The notes under the pieces are model-generated. The model made no database searches, had not been told where the DNA came from, and saw nothing but the letters and a program-made list of their open reading frames with translations. Positions 36,607 to 46,411 of a DNA stretch of 64,000 nt are shown piece by piece. The position numbers and the translations under genes were made by a program. How positions within the stretch are numbered: the first letter of the stretch is position 1; each line of letters begins with the position of its first letter. Where the stretch lies: NCBI GenBank assembly GCA_027459505.1, contig DAIDIE010000040.1, forward strand, positions 112,211 through 176,210, given 5' to 3'. This stretch comes from Acidobacteriota bacterium (GTDB taxonomy: Bacteria; Acidobacteriota; Terriglobia; Terriglobales; SCQP01).

Positions 36607-38448
36607 ATGGCAGTCGTTCTCACCTGTGAATCCATCAGCAAGGCCTTTGGGGCCGCACCGCTGTTCGAAAATATCTCCTTCACCGTTTCGGAAGGCGAGC
36701 GGCTCGGCCTGATTGGCCCCAACGGCGCGGGTAAATCCACCTTCCTGCAGATTCTCGCCGGGCGCCTCGCTGCCGACACCGGCCTCTGCGCCGTCCGTAA
36801 AGGAGCGCGGGCCGGCTATGTTGCCCAGGAATCCACCTTTGCCAGCGGACAAACCGTTCGCTCCGTGCTGGAATCCGCGCTCGCCGATCTGCACCTCGAC
36901 GCCATGCAGATCGAGGCGCGCCTCGCCGTGGCCCTTGGCAACGCCGGGTTTGAAGATTCGGGCGCCGAGGCGGCCAGCCTCTCCGGCGGCTGGCGCAAGC
37001 GCCTGGCTATCGTCAGCGAGCTGGTTCGCGAACCCGATCTGCTGCTGCTCGACGAACCCACCAACCATCTCGACCTCGAGGGCATTCAATGGCTGGAACG
37101 GTTGCTGCTGCGCACTCCTTTCGCCAGCGTCATCGTCAGCCACGACCGCTACTTTTTGGAAAACGTCGCCACCGGGGTCGCCGAACTCAACCGCTTTTAT
37201 CCGGATGGCATGTTCCGCGTGAAGGGCGGCTACAGCGACTTCCTGGAAAAGAAAGAAGAGTTTCTGGAAACGCGCGCCCGGCATCAGGAGGCACTGGAAA
37301 ACCGTGTGCGTCGCGAAGTCGAGTGGCTGCGGCGGGGCGCCAAGGCGCGCACCCGCAAAGCCAAGGCCCGCATCGATGAGGCGGAGCGCAAGATCAACGA
37401 ACTCTCCGCGCTGAAGTCGGTGGAGCTGGCCGCCGTCGCCGGTATCGACTTCGCCGCCACCGGACGCCGCACCCGCCAGCTCCTGCAGGCCCGTCATCTG
37501 GAGAAAAGCCTCGGTGGCCGCACCCTCTTCCGCGATCTCTCCTTCACGCTTACACCCGGCTTGCGCCTCGGCCTTGCGGGCCGCAACGGCAGCGGCAAAA
37601 GCACCCTGCTGCGGCTGTTGACCGGCGAACTGCCACCCGACGCCGGCGAAGTCATCCGTGCCGAGGGACTGCGCCTCGTCTATTTTGATCAGAACCGTGA
37701 ACAGCTCGATCCCCAGGTCACGCTGCGCCGTACACTCGCCCCCCATGGCGACTCGGTCATTCACGGCGAGAGTGTGGTCCATGTTGCCGCCTGGGCGAAG
37801 CGCTTTCTCTTCCGCCCGGAACAGTTGGACATGCCCGCCGGTCAGCTCTCGGGAGGCGAACGTGCCCGCCTGCTCATCGCGCGCCTCATGCTGCAACCCG
37901 CCGACGTGCTCATGCTCGACGAGCCCACCAACGACCTTGACATCCCCACCCTCGAGGTTCTGGAAGACACGCTGAATGAGTTCGCCGGCGCGCTGGTGCT
38001 GGTCACCCACGATCGCTACCTCATGGACCGGCTTACCGCCGGTGATCACGGCGCCTTGTTGGGCCTGCAAGGAGAGGCGCGCGCCACCCTGTTTGCCAGT
38101 TATTCCCAGTGGGAGGCCGCGCAACAGGAGTTGCCCCAGCGCCCCAGGTCTCCCGAGCGCACTGCAACCCCGGCCCCCGCCGCGGAGTCGCGCAAGCCGG
38201 AGCCCCGCAAGCCCCGCCTCTCCTATATGGAAGGCCGCGAATGGGAAACCATCGAAGAACGCATCCTGGCGGCCGAGGCGGCCGCCGCTGAATGCCAAAA
38301 AGAAGTCGAGGCGGCCAGCCTGAGCGGCGATGGTTCGCGCATCCAACAGGCATACGAGGAGTTGCAAAAGGCGCAGCACTCGGTGGAAACTCTTTACGCC
38401 CGCTGGGCTGAGCTGGAAAGCAAGCGCGGCGCGGAGAATGCCGGCTGA
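36607..38448 (+). CDS. ABC-F family ATPase (Uup/EttA-like)
   Basis: 613-residue soluble protein with two ABC ATPase domains and no membrane segments. Domain 1 has [23 protein letters not shown] and [14 protein letters not shown]; domain 2 has [23 protein letters not shown] and [14 protein letters not shown]. The linker between them is the basic helical arm of ABC-F proteins ([19 protein letters not shown]). The C-terminal ~130 residues are charged and coiled-coil-like ([19 protein letters not shown]), which favours the Uup subgroup. Family members act on ribosomes or in translation quality control. It starts 5 bases after ppc, and a DUF202 gene follows 23 bases downstream. Confidence 0.93.
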   Translation: MAVVLTCESISKAFGAAPLFENISFTVSEGERLGLIGPNGAGKSTFLQILAGRLAADTGLCAVRKGARAGYVAQESTFASGQTVRSVLESALADLHLDAMQIEARLAVALGNAGFEDSGAEAASLSGGWRKRLAIVSELVREPDLLLLDEPTNHLDLEGIQWLERLLLRTPFASVIVSHDRYFLENVATGVAELNRFYPDGMFRVKGGYSDFLEKKEEFLETRARHQEALENRVRREVEWLRRGAKARTRKAKARIDEAERKINELSALKSVELAAVAGIDFAATGRRTRQLLQARHLEKSLGGRTLFRDLSFTLTPGLRLGLAGRNGSGKSTLLRLLTGELPPDAGEVIRAEGLRLVYFDQNREQLDPQVTLRRTLAPHGDSVIHGESVVHVAAWAKRFLFRPEQLDMPAGQLSGGERARLLIARLMLQPADVLMLDEPTNDLDIPTLEVLEDTLNEFAGALVLVTHDRYLMDRLTAGDHGALLGLQGEARATLFASYSQWEAAQQELPQRPRSPERTATPAPAAESRKPEPRKPRLSYMEGREWETIEERILAAEAAAAECQKEVEAASLSGDGSRIQQAYEELQKAQHSVETLYARWAELESKRGAENAG

Positions 38449-38471
38449 AATCGCCGCATACAGTTCCTCCT

Positions 38472-38882
38472 ATGGCCCAATCCGGCCCCAATCCACCCGG
38501 CGGTCATCCCAGCGATCACCTCGCCAACGAGCGCACCTTCCTGGCCTGGAACCGCACCAGCATTAGCATCGTGGTCTTTGGCTTCGTAGTCGCCAAGTTC
38601 GGCATCACCATCCGCAAGCTGCTGCAGTTTGAGCACTCGCTGCAGGCACAGGCCGGCGTAGAGCAGGGTAGCGGCCTCTCTCTCGGGCTGGGCGTCACGT
38701 TCATGATCTTCGGCATCGTGCTGGCGCTGCTGGCCTGGGTGCGCTACCACAACACCCGCCGGCGTCTGGAAAGCGGCGAATTCCGCCCCGCCGGCGGCAT
38801 CATCGTGCTGGTTACCACCGTGACCGCCCTGTTTGGCGCGGTGCTGGCCGTGTACCTGATCTTCACCTCACGCCATATTTAG
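38472..38882 (+). CDS. DUF202 (YidH-like) membrane protein
   Basis: 136 residues. The N-terminal LANERTFLAWNRTSISI is the DUF202 hallmark. Three membrane segments follow: VVFGFVVAKFGITI, LGVTFMIFGIVLALLAWV and GGIIVLVTTVTALFGAVLAVYLIF. YidH-type proteins are small inner-membrane proteins of unknown function. It begins 23 bases after the ABC-F gene and is probably part of the same transcript. Confidence 0.9.
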   Translation: MAQSGPNPPGGHPSDHLANERTFLAWNRTSISIVVFGFVVAKFGITIRKLLQFEHSLQAQAGVEQGSGLSLGLGVTFMIFGIVLALLAWVRYHNTRRRLESGEFRPAGGIIVLVTTVTALFGAVLAVYLIFTSRHI

Positions 38883-39012
38883 AGAAAAAATCCGCGCCCA
38901 TGTACACTGTATGCTTGCCGTTCGCGGCTGCGGAAGTTTCGCACGCCGGAAACGCGGCGGGTAGTGCCGTTTGCGGTGCGTCAGGCGCCGCGCTGAAACA
39001 CGAGGTCACGGA

Positions 39013-39552
39013 ATGTTCAACCTGAAAGACCTGCCCATCGGGGCCGACGCCCCCAACCAGGTAAACGCCATCATTGAAATCCCCCGCGGCACGCGTACCA
39101 AGTACGAGTACGACGTTAACCTCGGCGTCTTCCGCCTGGACCGCGTGTTGTACGCTTCGATGTTTTATCCCACCGCCTACGGCTTCATTCCGGGAACCAT
39201 CGCCGAGGACGGCGACCCCATGGATATCCTGGTGCTCATCTCCGAGCCGCTCGACGTAGGCGTTATGGTTGAAGCGCGGCCCATCGGTATCCTGCAGATG
39301 AAAGACGAGAAGGGTAAGGACGACAAAATCCTCTCCGTCGCCCGTCACGATCCCAGCTACCGCGAAATCAAGGAGATCGAGCAGGTCACCGAAGACGAGC
39401 TTCGCCTCATCGAGCACTTCTTCATGACCTACAAGACGCTGGAGTACAAACACGTCGAGAGCGAGGGCTGGGTACCGCGTGCCCATGCCATGGTCGCCAT
39501 CCAGGAAGCCCGCAACAACTACCTGAAAAAACGCCAGGTGGAAACCACGTAG
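39013..39552 (+). CDS. ppa: Inorganic pyrophosphatase
   Basis: Family I soluble pyrophosphatase, hydrolysing PPi from biosynthesis. 179 residues from ATG 39013. EIPRGTRTKYEYD contains the early Glu/Arg/Lys residues; YPTAYGFIPGTIAEDGDPMDILVL holds the metal-binding DxDPxD motif; MKDEKGKDDKIL gives the second Asp/Lys cluster. The C-terminal KTLEYKHVESEGW is also typical. It supports pyrophosphate-releasing reactions such as CysDN and aminoacyl-tRNA synthesis. The neighbouring upstream gene is DUF202. Confidence 0.95.
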   Translation: MFNLKDLPIGADAPNQVNAIIEIPRGTRTKYEYDVNLGVFRLDRVLYASMFYPTAYGFIPGTIAEDGDPMDILVLISEPLDVGVMVEARPIGILQMKDEKGKDDKILSVARHDPSYREIKEIEQVTEDELRLIEHFFMTYKTLEYKHVESEGWVPRAHAMVAIQEARNNYLKKRQVETT

Positions 39553-39607
39553 CTTTCCAGCTCCCCGGACCACGACCAGACCTGATCCAGGCGACGCAGC
39601 ATCAAAC

Positions 39608-39658
39608 CGTCAGCTTCGGCCGGACGACGAAGCAGTGGAATAAAAGCGGCCGTGCCGC
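39608..39658 (+). repeat. REP-like double-hairpin element, copy B
   Basis: GCTTCG (39613-39618)/CGAAGC (39628-39633) and GCGGC (39646-39650)/GCCGC (39654-39658) are joined by AGTGGAATAAAA. The layout and most bases match copy A at 21806-21856. It lies in the 325-base gap 39553-39877, which shows no gene otherwise. Confidence 0.7.
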
Positions 39659-39877
39659 CACGGCAGCTAGCCAGTGTCGCCCTTGGGCGGCTTACCTGAC
39701 CGCATCGCCCCTCCGCAACATTCATCAGCACAGCACATTTGAAACAACATTTCATTCAAGCTCGCCTTGCACTCGCTGCGAGATGCTGGCATGCTGCTTG
39801 CTCATGCTGCCCGAGGCGGCAACTCGCTCCGGCCGGAGGATGGGCGCCAGAGTGATCGCGTAACCGGCGTGCTTTGA

Positions 39878-40891
39878 ATGAATAGAAACCTTGCTCTCCC
39901 CCTTCTTCTTCTGACGGTTCTCGCCCTGGCCCTCGGATTGGCTGCACAAACTTCCCTTACCGACGACGTCCATTGGCAGGCTCGCTGTGCGGAATTGATC
40001 GCACAACCCGCGACGCCAGCGGCTCGCGTGGATGGTGTTTCCGCCGCTCGCCTGGAGGAACTGGCCCGCGAGCGCTCTCACGCCGGACAGCACTACACCG
40101 CCTGCAGCCTTTTCGTCGCCGCCGCGGTGGCGCAATCCTCGGCGGGAAATGGGGGAGAGAGTCAGACCGATCTCTCCATGGCCAAGCTGGAACAAAAGCT
40201 GGGCGCTGGCAAGAAGCTCTCCTTTTTCCAGAAGCTGAACCACACCGCCGAAGTCCTGCAAGAGGCGGAAAAACCCGCGGCCCAGGCCACGCCCGCGGAA
40301 CTGGACGCGATGAACCTGCTCATTCCGGCAGCGCTCCGCCCTATCTCCGCTCCGCCCACACCGCCGCCCGCTCCCCCGCAGGCTCTGCCGGAACCGCCCG
40401 AGCCCGCGCCGCAGCCCACGGCCGGCCCGGCCATGACTCCCGCTCCAGCTCCGGCCGCCGCCCTGCCCAACCCGCCGGTCTCCCGCACGCTCGCGGCGGG
40501 CGTCAACAACTGGGGTCAGATTGAGGGCCATTATGTGTGTTACTACTTCGGTTACACCGGAGGCGCACACTACATTGGAGGCATGTTGTATCCCAACCTC
40601 GGCTTGGTTCCCGCGGGAATCGGGTTGGACATTCTACCCGGCCACGGCTACTACTCCAACAAGGGTGGCTCCGGAAAATTCGCATTCTCGCGTAAAGTTC
40701 CGGGCAAGGTGCGGCCGGAGATGCTCGGCACCATCAGCTTCGTGGCCGGATCGCTCAGGGGGCGCAAGGCGCTGCTGCAGACGCATCAGCAATTCCAACA
40801 CGCCATCATCTTCCCGGCGAACTGGAAAATGGCCAACGGCAAGTCGGACGCGTTCAGTCCCTCGGACACCTGGTGCTATCAGAAACACTAG
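39878..40891 (+). CDS. Secreted protein with proline-rich linker
   Basis: 337 residues. A signal peptide (LALPLLLLTVLALALGLAA) precedes a helical N-terminal domain to about residue 130. A ~60-residue Pro/Ala-rich linker (PPTPPPAPPQALPEP) follows. A C-terminal beta-rich domain rich in Gly and Tyr completes it (HYVCYYFGYTGGAHYIGG, LPGHGYYSNKGGSG). Cysteines are few (about four), allowing disulfides. I recognise no family. The two-domain plan with a long disordered linker suggests an envelope or extracellular protein. A hairpin overlapping the 3' side serves the opposite strand. Confidence 0.7.
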   Translation: MNRNLALPLLLLTVLALALGLAAQTSLTDDVHWQARCAELIAQPATPAARVDGVSAARLEELARERSHAGQHYTACSLFVAAAVAQSSAGNGGESQTDLSMAKLEQKLGAGKKLSFFQKLNHTAEVLQEAEKPAAQATPAELDAMNLLIPAALRPISAPPTPPPAPPQALPEPPEPAPQPTAGPAMTPAPAPAAALPNPPVSRTLAAGVNNWGQIEGHYVCYYFGYTGGAHYIGGMLYPNLGLVPAGIGLDILPGHGYYSNKGGSGKFAFSRKVPGKVRPEMLGTISFVAGSLRGRKALLQTHQQFQHAIIFPANWKMANGKSDAFSPSDTWCYQKH

Positions 40892-40925
40892 AAAAATGAG
40901 GGGCAGTCGCGCTGACCGCCCCTCA
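40892..40925 (-). terminator. Terminator for leftward transcription
   Basis: The stem TGAGGGGC (40897-40904)/GCCCCTCA (40918-40925) has an internal GTC/GAC pair. Read on the minus strand it is followed by TTTTTC (complement of 40891-40896), the classic arrangement. It lies 230 bases beyond the decarboxylase gene 41157-42680. Confidence 0.65.
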
Positions 40926-41046
40926 TCCGGAAATCTATAGAGCTGCCGTGAAGGCTGCGTCGCAATGAGAAGCCGACGTGGGTAAAGCCGGCGTTCCCAC
41001 AAGCGCTTCGGGTTAGTTCCGCCCGGGCAACACCTGGTTCCCCGCC

Positions 41047-41240
41047 AAAGGAGCGAGCCACCGAGTCCTCCGTGTGGGAGGAGATCGCAGGTGGAGGGCC
41101 GCGAAATTCCGAAGGTCGGCCCGCTCGCGCGGGGGAGGAGCCCGGCCTCGGCGGCTTCACGGTCTCACTGGAGAACGTGCCAGCGACCCAACGGAAAGTA
41201 ATGCCAGCGGGCGGCTCAGGAGACGAGACCGTGCCTCCTC
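41047..41240 (+). repeat. Dispersed repeat family R1, copy 2
   Basis: About 194 bases, closely matching copy 1 (31385) and copy 3 (51709) across GGAGCGAGCCACCGAGTCC, ATCGCAGGTGGAGGGCCGC and GAGGAGCCCGGCCTCGGCGG. The 3' end matches copy 1 as far as GTGCCTCYTC. The last ~84 bases overlap the 3' end of the minus-strand decarboxylase gene. Confidence 0.85.
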
Positions 41241-42680
41241 CCGTGCCAGCCGCTCCACCAATTTGAGGTTCGCCAGCACATGCTTCGCCGTGCTGCGCGG
41301 ATTCATCACCACAATCCGCAGCGTTCGTTCGCCGTCAATGACCGTCGAGCTGATGTAGCCCTCGCCGCTGCCGTTCACCGCCTCTTCCAAGGCGAAATGC
41401 AAACGGCTGCTGGCCGCGGCGTTTTTGGGGCGCTGGCGCAGACGGAAACAGAAGATGTTGGCAGCCGGCTCATGCACCGGTTCCAGTACCTGTGACTGCA
41501 GGCAGTATTCGTAAGCGGCGTGGGCCGCCGCGCAGACCCCCTCCACCAGCTCGCCAAAGAAACCCTCGCCGTAGGCGCCGAGCGCCATCCAGACCTTCAA
41601 GGCCTCAAAGCGCTGTGAGCAGGCGATGGTGAAGCGGCCCACGTCCGGGTAGTCGCGCTCGACCGCGCTGAAAAGATAAGGCGCGTCCTGTTCGAACGTG
41701 CGATGCAGCAGCGCGCCATCGCGCACCAGCACGTAACCGGCGCTCAAGGGCATGAACATCATCTTGTGCGGATCGAAAGCAATTGAATCCGCACGCGCAA
41801 CACCGCGCATCAGCCTCTTGTAGCGCGGGCTGAACAGGAACCCGCCGCCATGCGCCGCGTCCACATGGAACCAGGCGCCGGCCTGGCGCGCGGCCGCCCC
41901 CAACGCGACAAGGTCGTCAAAGCTGGCCGTTGGTGTCGAACCGCTGGTGCCTACCAGAATGAACTTGCGGTAACCCGCCTTCCGCGCTTTCTTCACCACC
42001 CCCGCCACCGCGCCTGCGTCGGTGCGCCGCGCCTTATCGATGGGAATAGGGAAAACCGACGCCGTGCCCAGTCCCATAATTCCCGCCGCGCGCCCAATCG
42101 AGTAATGAGTCTGCTCGCCGCAGAGCACGGCGATGTTGGCGCCGCCACGCGTCCAGGCTTTCGGATCGAGGCCCGCGCGAGCCGCGAGTAAACCGGTGAG
42201 GTTGGCAAAACTGCCGCCGGGAACGAACGTCCCCTCCGCCGTGCGCGGCAACCCAAACAGTTTCTTGAAGCGTTGCGCCAGGGAGCGGTCCAGCATGGTA
42301 CCCGCCGGCGACATGCGCCACACCGCCAGGCTCTGGTTCAGCGCGGAAACCACTCCATCCACCAGCGCCGCCGCCGGCACCGGCGCCGCCACCTGCTGCG
42401 CCATGTAGCGAGGATGCGACAAGTGCAGGCTGTTTTCCGCGACCAGCTTGACCATGTCGGCAAGTTGCCGCGGCTCAAATCCGCGCTTCAACAACGCTTC
42501 CACGTTTCGAATAAAACGCGGCTCACGCACCGGGGCAGAGGTGCGCGTCAGCTCGCGCACGGAAAGCTGCGCAAGTTCTTGTGCCAGTTCGGAGAGTTGC
42601 CGGGAATCCCAGGCGGAATCAGGCGTGCGCAGAGCGCCAGCCGCGCCGCTCGGCGGGGCAAGAGAGGATTTTGTAGCCAT
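41157..42680 (-). CDS. PLP-dependent group II decarboxylase
   Basis: 507 residues of the glutamate/DABA/aromatic amino acid decarboxylase family. The PLP-binding Lys is in FDPHKMMFMPLSAGY; the stacking region is VDAAHGGGFLFSP; and VPGGSFANLTGLLAAR holds the phosphate loop. LSHPRYMAQQVAAPVPAAAL at the N-terminus resembles 2,4-diaminobutyrate and sulfinoalanine-type members, so the substrate remains open. The family core ends near LKLVERLA. The remaining ~27 residues (EARSRLLSRPLALLS...) are encoded by the R1 repeat copy 2, so an insertion seems to have replaced the original stop. The start is ATG 42680. Confidence 0.88.
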   Translation of the reverse strand: MATKSSLAPPSGAAGALRTPDSAWDSRQLSELAQELAQLSVRELTRTSAPVREPRFIRNVEALLKRGFEPRQLADMVKLVAENSLHLSHPRYMAQQVAAPVPAAALVDGVVSALNQSLAVWRMSPAGTMLDRSLAQRFKKLFGLPRTAEGTFVPGGSFANLTGLLAARAGLDPKAWTRGGANIAVLCGEQTHYSIGRAAGIMGLGTASVFPIPIDKARRTDAGAVAGVVKKARKAGYRKFILVGTSGSTPTASFDDLVALGAAARQAGAWFHVDAAHGGGFLFSPRYKRLMRGVARADSIAFDPHKMMFMPLSAGYVLVRDGALLHRTFEQDAPYLFSAVERDYPDVGRFTIACSQRFEALKVWMALGAYGEGFFGELVEGVCAAAHAAYEYCLQSQVLEPVHEPAANIFCFRLRQRPKNAAASSRLHFALEEAVNGSGEGYISSTVIDGERTLRIVVMNPRSTAKHVLANLKLVERLAREEARSRLLSRPLALLSVGSLARSPVRP

Positions 42681-42861
42681 AGTACCGGTCCAGGCCGCGA
42701 AGGTCCTGGCCTTTGCTTAGCATAGCGCGCTTCCAGTGGCGGAAGCCCGCTTCGCCCAATGGGTTATTGAACGATGTCGAGCAGCTGGTCTGGCATAACG
42801 AGTACCGCTACAGGTCTTAAGAGTGCAAAGGCGCGCCTTGGTCAAGTACGGCCGCAGTCCC

Positions 42862-43230
42862 TCACTCCTCGTCTCGCTGCACCGTCTCCGGAGAAAACGC
42901 GGGCAAACAGATCGCCACGTATTCGGCGCCTTCCACCCCCGGAGTGCTGTAGCGGACCCACTCCCCTTGGTGCGTGACCACCGCCTGCCCCGCGCTTACC
43001 ACCAGCGCACCGCCTTCATACTCCACCCGCAGGCTGCCCTTCAATACCAGCGTGATCTCATTGAATTGCGGACGCTGTCCCGGCTCCTGCCAGCCGCTGG
43101 GGCTTTGCATTCGCGCCACGCTGATACGCGGCTCGCCGCTGTTGACGCGGCCCACGAACTCGTCAATGATTTTCGGCTTGTTACCCGCCGCCTCAATGCG
43201 CGTGGGCCGTTCAATCAGGGTGGGTGGCAT
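42862..43230 (-). CDS. Cupin-domain protein
   Basis: 122 residues from ATG 43230, preceded by GGGAG on the minus strand. The cupin barrel is visible as FNEITLVLKGSLRVEYEGGALVVSAGQAVVTHQGEWVRYS. The classic metal-binding His pair of cupin motif 1 is not evident (FNEITLVLKG), so it may bind a ligand rather than a metal. It starts 19 bases after the end of serS on the same strand and is probably co-transcribed. Function unknown. Confidence 0.8.
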   Translation of the reverse strand: MPPTLIERPTRIEAAGNKPKIIDEFVGRVNSGEPRISVARMQSPSGWQEPGQRPQFNEITLVLKGSLRVEYEGGALVVSAGQAVVTHQGEWVRYSTPGVEGAEYVAICLPAFSPETVQRDEE

Positions 43231-43249
43231 GGTCGAGCTCTCCCGGGGC

Positions 43250-44566
43250 CTATCCTTTGCTGGCGCTGCGCGTCTGCTGTTCCGCCACAATCCGCTCCAG
43301 GCCGCCCATGTAGGGGCGCAGCACCTCGGGAATCAGCACGGAGCCGTCTTCCTGCTGGTAGTTTTCCAATACGGCAATCCACGTCCGGCCTACCGCAAGC
43401 CCGCTGCCGTTAATGGTGTGCGCCAGTGCGGTCTTTCCTTTGCTACCGCCGCGGAAACGGATGTTGGCGCGCCGCGCCTGGAAATCCAGGAAGTTGCTGC
43501 ACGAGGAGATTTCACGGTAGGCGTTCTGCCCGGGCAGCCAGACCTCCAGGTCGTAGGTCTTCGATGAGCTGAAGCCCAGATCGCCGGTACACAGGCTCAC
43601 CACGCGATAGGGCAGCTCCAACGCCTGCAGAATCGCCTCCGCATCGCGCGTGAGCCGCTCGTGGTCATCCAGCGACTGGCTGGGATGCGAAATTTTGACC
43701 AGTTCCACCTTCTGGAACTGATGCTGCCGGATAATGCCTCGCACATCCTTGCCATACGAACCCGCCTCGCTGCGGAAGCACGGCGTCCACGCGGTGATGT
43801 TGACCGGCAGTTGCGCCTCATCAATGACCACGTCGGCATACAGATTCGTGAGAGGCACCTCGGCGGTAGGGATCAGCCACAAATCGGTGTCTTTGCACTG
43901 GAACAAGTCAGCTGCAAACTTCGGCAGCTGCCCGGTGCCGCGCATGCTCTTGGAGTTGACCAGCGCCGGCGGCAGAATCTCCGTGTAGCCGTGTTGCCGC
44001 GTATGCAGATCCAGCATGAAGTTCGCCAGCGCGCGCTCCAGCGCCGCCCCGGCGCCGCGGTACACCGCAAAACGCGCACCGGAAATTTTCACCGCCGCTT
44101 CCAGGTCGAGAATGCCGAGCTCGACGCCCAGATCCCAGTGCGCCTTGGGTTCGAATGCGAACCCCCGCGGTTGTCCCCAGCGCCGCAGTTCGGCGTTGTC
44201 TTTCTCTGACGTTCCCACCGGCACGCTCTCCTGCGGAATGTTGGGAATCGTCAGCAGCAGCGGCTCCAGCCGCGCCTCAATTTCCTTGATCTGGCCGTCC
44301 AGCCCGGCGATCTCCTCGCCGATGGCGCGCGTCGACGCAATCAGCTCCGCTACCCGCGGACTGTCGCGCTCGGCGCCGCGCTTCAGCCTGGCCACCTCTT
44401 CCGAGGCCTGGTTGCGGTTCTGCTTGAGCGCTTCGCTGCACCGGATCAACTCCCGGCGTTCGGCATCCATTTGCCGGAACTCGCTCAGCTCGGGATTCAT
44501 CCCCCGCCGCCGCATCATCGCTTCTACATCATCGAGGTGGTCGCGTACGTAAGCCAGATCGAGCAT
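43250..44566 (-). CDS. serS: Seryl-tRNA synthetase
   Basis: Class II aminoacyl-tRNA synthetase charging tRNA-Ser and tRNA-Sec. 438 residues. The N-terminal tRNA-binding coiled coil ([22 protein letters not shown] to about residue 110) is followed by motif 2 ([22 protein letters not shown]), the serine-binding TAEVPLTN, and motif 3 ([19 protein letters not shown]). The start is ATG 44566. It lies between glmU and a cupin gene, all on the minus strand. Confidence 0.97.
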   Translation of the reverse strand: MLDLAYVRDHLDDVEAMMRRRGMNPELSEFRQMDAERRELIRCSEALKQNRNQASEEVARLKRGAERDSPRVAELIASTRAIGEEIAGLDGQIKEIEARLEPLLLTIPNIPQESVPVGTSEKDNAELRRWGQPRGFAFEPKAHWDLGVELGILDLEAAVKISGARFAVYRGAGAALERALANFMLDLHTRQHGYTEILPPALVNSKSMRGTGQLPKFAADLFQCKDTDLWLIPTAEVPLTNLYADVVIDEAQLPVNITAWTPCFRSEAGSYGKDVRGIIRQHQFQKVELVKISHPSQSLDDHERLTRDAEAILQALELPYRVVSLCTGDLGFSSSKTYDLEVWLPGQNAYREISSCSNFLDFQARRANIRFRGGSKGKTALAHTINGSGLAVGRTWIAVLENYQQEDGSVLIPEVLRPYMGGLERIVAEQQTRSASKG

Positions 44567-44621
44567 AGCTGTTTATCCAGTTGAAAAATTCCATGGCGCG
44601 CCACGCGCCATCGCCGGCGGC

Positions 44622-46019
44622 TTAGGACTTCTTCGCTTCCGCGCGGTGCTTCTCGCGCCGCCGCCGCGCCCAGTGCTCCTTGTTGGTCTGCCGGCTGCGG
44701 CCCAGTGCCAGTGCATCGGCCGGCACGGTCTCGGTAATCACGCTTCCGGCGGCGACATAGGCGCCGTTCTCCACCGTGACGGGCGCCACCAGCGTCGAGT
44801 TGCTGCCCACAAACACCCCATCACCAATTCGCGTGGTGTGCTTGCGGACGCCGTCGTAGTTGCAGGTAATCGTGCCCGCGCCAATGTTGGTCTGGTCGCC
44901 CACTTCGGCGTCGCCAAGGTAAGTCAAATGGCTGGCCTTCACGCCCTTGCCCAGCTTCGATTTCTTTACCTCGACGAAGTTGCCCAGCCGCGCCTCCGCG
45001 CCAATCACCGCGTGCTCGCGCACCCGTGTGAAGGGACCCAGTTCGGCGCCCTCGCGCACTTCCACCGCCTCCAGCACGGTAAAGGGCTTCAACAGCACGC
45101 CGTCGCCAATCACGCTGTCGCTGATCACGCTGTAGGAACGCACCCGGCAGTTGCGCCCAATGCGCGTTGTTCCCAGCAGTTGCACGCCGGGCTCCAGGAT
45201 GGTGTCCGCCCCAACCGTGACGTCGCAGTCCACCAGAATCGTCTCTGGCGCAATGGCGGTTACCCCCGTCTCCATCAACTCGCGCAGCTTGCGCCGCCGG
45301 AACAGCAGATCGACCTGCGCCAGTTCCACTCGGTCATTGATGCCGAGAATTTCCTGCTCATCCGGCAGGCGAAAGGCCAGCACTCGCTTGCCGGCACTTG
45401 CCAGCAGCGCCACCGTGTCGGTCAGGTAGTACTCGCCGTGCGGGTTGTCGGTCCCCACGCGGTCCAGCGCCCACCACAGGTCGGCCGTGTGGAACAGGTA
45501 AAAACCGGCATTGAGCTCTTTGATCTTCTTGTGTTCCGGCGAGGCCTGCTTGTCCTCGACAATTCCGATGACCTGCTCTCCGCGCCGCAGAATGCGGCCA
45601 TAAGCCCGCGGAATATCCGGCTCGGCGGTGGCCAGCACTGCCGCCACCCCCTCCTGCAGGGTATGCAATAAACCGGAGACGGTCGCGGAGGAGACCAGCG
45701 GCATGTCGCCGCACAAAATCAACGCCCGGTCGTAGCCGGCAATCAGGTCGCGTGCCACCTGCACCGCGTGCCCCGTACCTTTTTGCGGCTCCTGCAGCAC
45801 CGTGCGCACCCCCAGCGGATGCACCAGCTCGCCCACCTGTTGCGTGCCGAATCCTGTAACCACCACGGTGTCCTGGGGCGCCAGCCCGGCGCCGGCCACC
45901 GCGGCGAGCACGTGCGCCAGCAGCGGCTTGCCGCCCGCCTGGTGCAGCACCTTGGGCAATTCCGATTTCAGCCGGGTTCCCCGCCCGGCGGCGAGAATAA
46001 TGACCGCGGTTTTGGCCAC
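44622..46019 (-). CDS. glmU: Bifunctional UDP-GlcNAc pyrophosphorylase / GlcN-1-P acetyltransferase
   Basis: Makes UDP-GlcNAc for peptidoglycan and LPS. 465 residues from GTG 46019, chosen because AGAGGAG lies just upstream and the protein then begins at AKTAVIILAAGRGTRL, the uridyltransferase signature. GKPLLAHVLAAV, LILCGDMPLVS and NAGFYLF follow. From about residue 250 a left-handed beta-helix of hexapeptide repeats is evident (GVQLLGTTRIGRNCRV, GNFVEVKKSKLGKGVKASHL, DQTNIGAGTITCNYDG). The acetyltransferase site residues HLTYLGDAEVG are present. The longer upstream frame has no GlmU similarity. serS lies downstream on the same strand. Confidence 0.96.
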   Translation of the reverse strand: MAKTAVIILAAGRGTRLKSELPKVLHQAGGKPLLAHVLAAVAGAGLAPQDTVVVTGFGTQQVGELVHPLGVRTVLQEPQKGTGHAVQVARDLIAGYDRALILCGDMPLVSSATVSGLLHTLQEGVAAVLATAEPDIPRAYGRILRRGEQVIGIVEDKQASPEHKKIKELNAGFYLFHTADLWWALDRVGTDNPHGEYYLTDTVALLASAGKRVLAFRLPDEQEILGINDRVELAQVDLLFRRRKLRELMETGVTAIAPETILVDCDVTVGADTILEPGVQLLGTTRIGRNCRVRSYSVISDSVIGDGVLLKPFTVLEAVEVREGAELGPFTRVREHAVIGAEARLGNFVEVKKSKLGKGVKASHLTYLGDAEVGDQTNIGAGTITCNYDGVRKHTTRIGDGVFVGSNSTLVAPVTVENGAYVAAGSVITETVPADALALGRSRQTNKEHWARRRREKHRAEAKKS

Positions 46020-46244
46020 AAAACTCCTCTGTGGAAGTAACGGTTTACGGAAGCTTCCGTTTTGGTGCGAGGCGGCGAATTCACTCCGCTTCGGAGTCCG
46101 CCGGAAGGCTCGCTCTCGGCGCGACCCGGTAAGTAGGTTCCGGTACTGCCGTTTGCACCGCTGACACGCAACTGCGCGCCGCGGGCCGTAAGGTATTTTC
46201 GCACGGACCACACCCCACCGCCGCCGCCGTGCAGCCATGACCGG

Positions 46245-46288
46245 CAAAAGAAAAAGCCCGGAACGCTTGCATAGCGCGTTCCGGGCTT
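46245..46288 (-). terminator. Rho-independent terminator (leftward)
   Basis: A 13-bp perfect stem, AAGCCCGGAACGC (46254-46266)/GCGTTCCGGGCTT (46276-46288), has a 9-nt loop. On the minus strand it is followed by TTTTTCTTTT. It ends the transcript of the TPR gene 46412-46918 before glmU. The surrounding 46020-46411 holds no gene. Confidence 0.85.
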
Positions 46289-46411
46289 CAGCCATGAGCC
46301 AGGCGGGGAGGTTGCGACGCGGCCATCACAAGACAGAACGGCGAAGGGGCGGGACAGCCTTCAGCGCTGTCTCTTCAAAGCGCCCCAAAAAATCCGAGGC
46401 CTGCGCTCCGC

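Noticed and set aside
36565..38379. 604-codon open frame antisense to the ABC-F gene
   Set aside because: A shadow frame; the sense strand encodes both complete ATPase domains.
44622..46295. Longer GlmU start at 46295
   Set aside because: The added 92 residues have no GlmU similarity, while GTG 46019 has AGAGGAG just upstream and begins at the conserved N-terminus.
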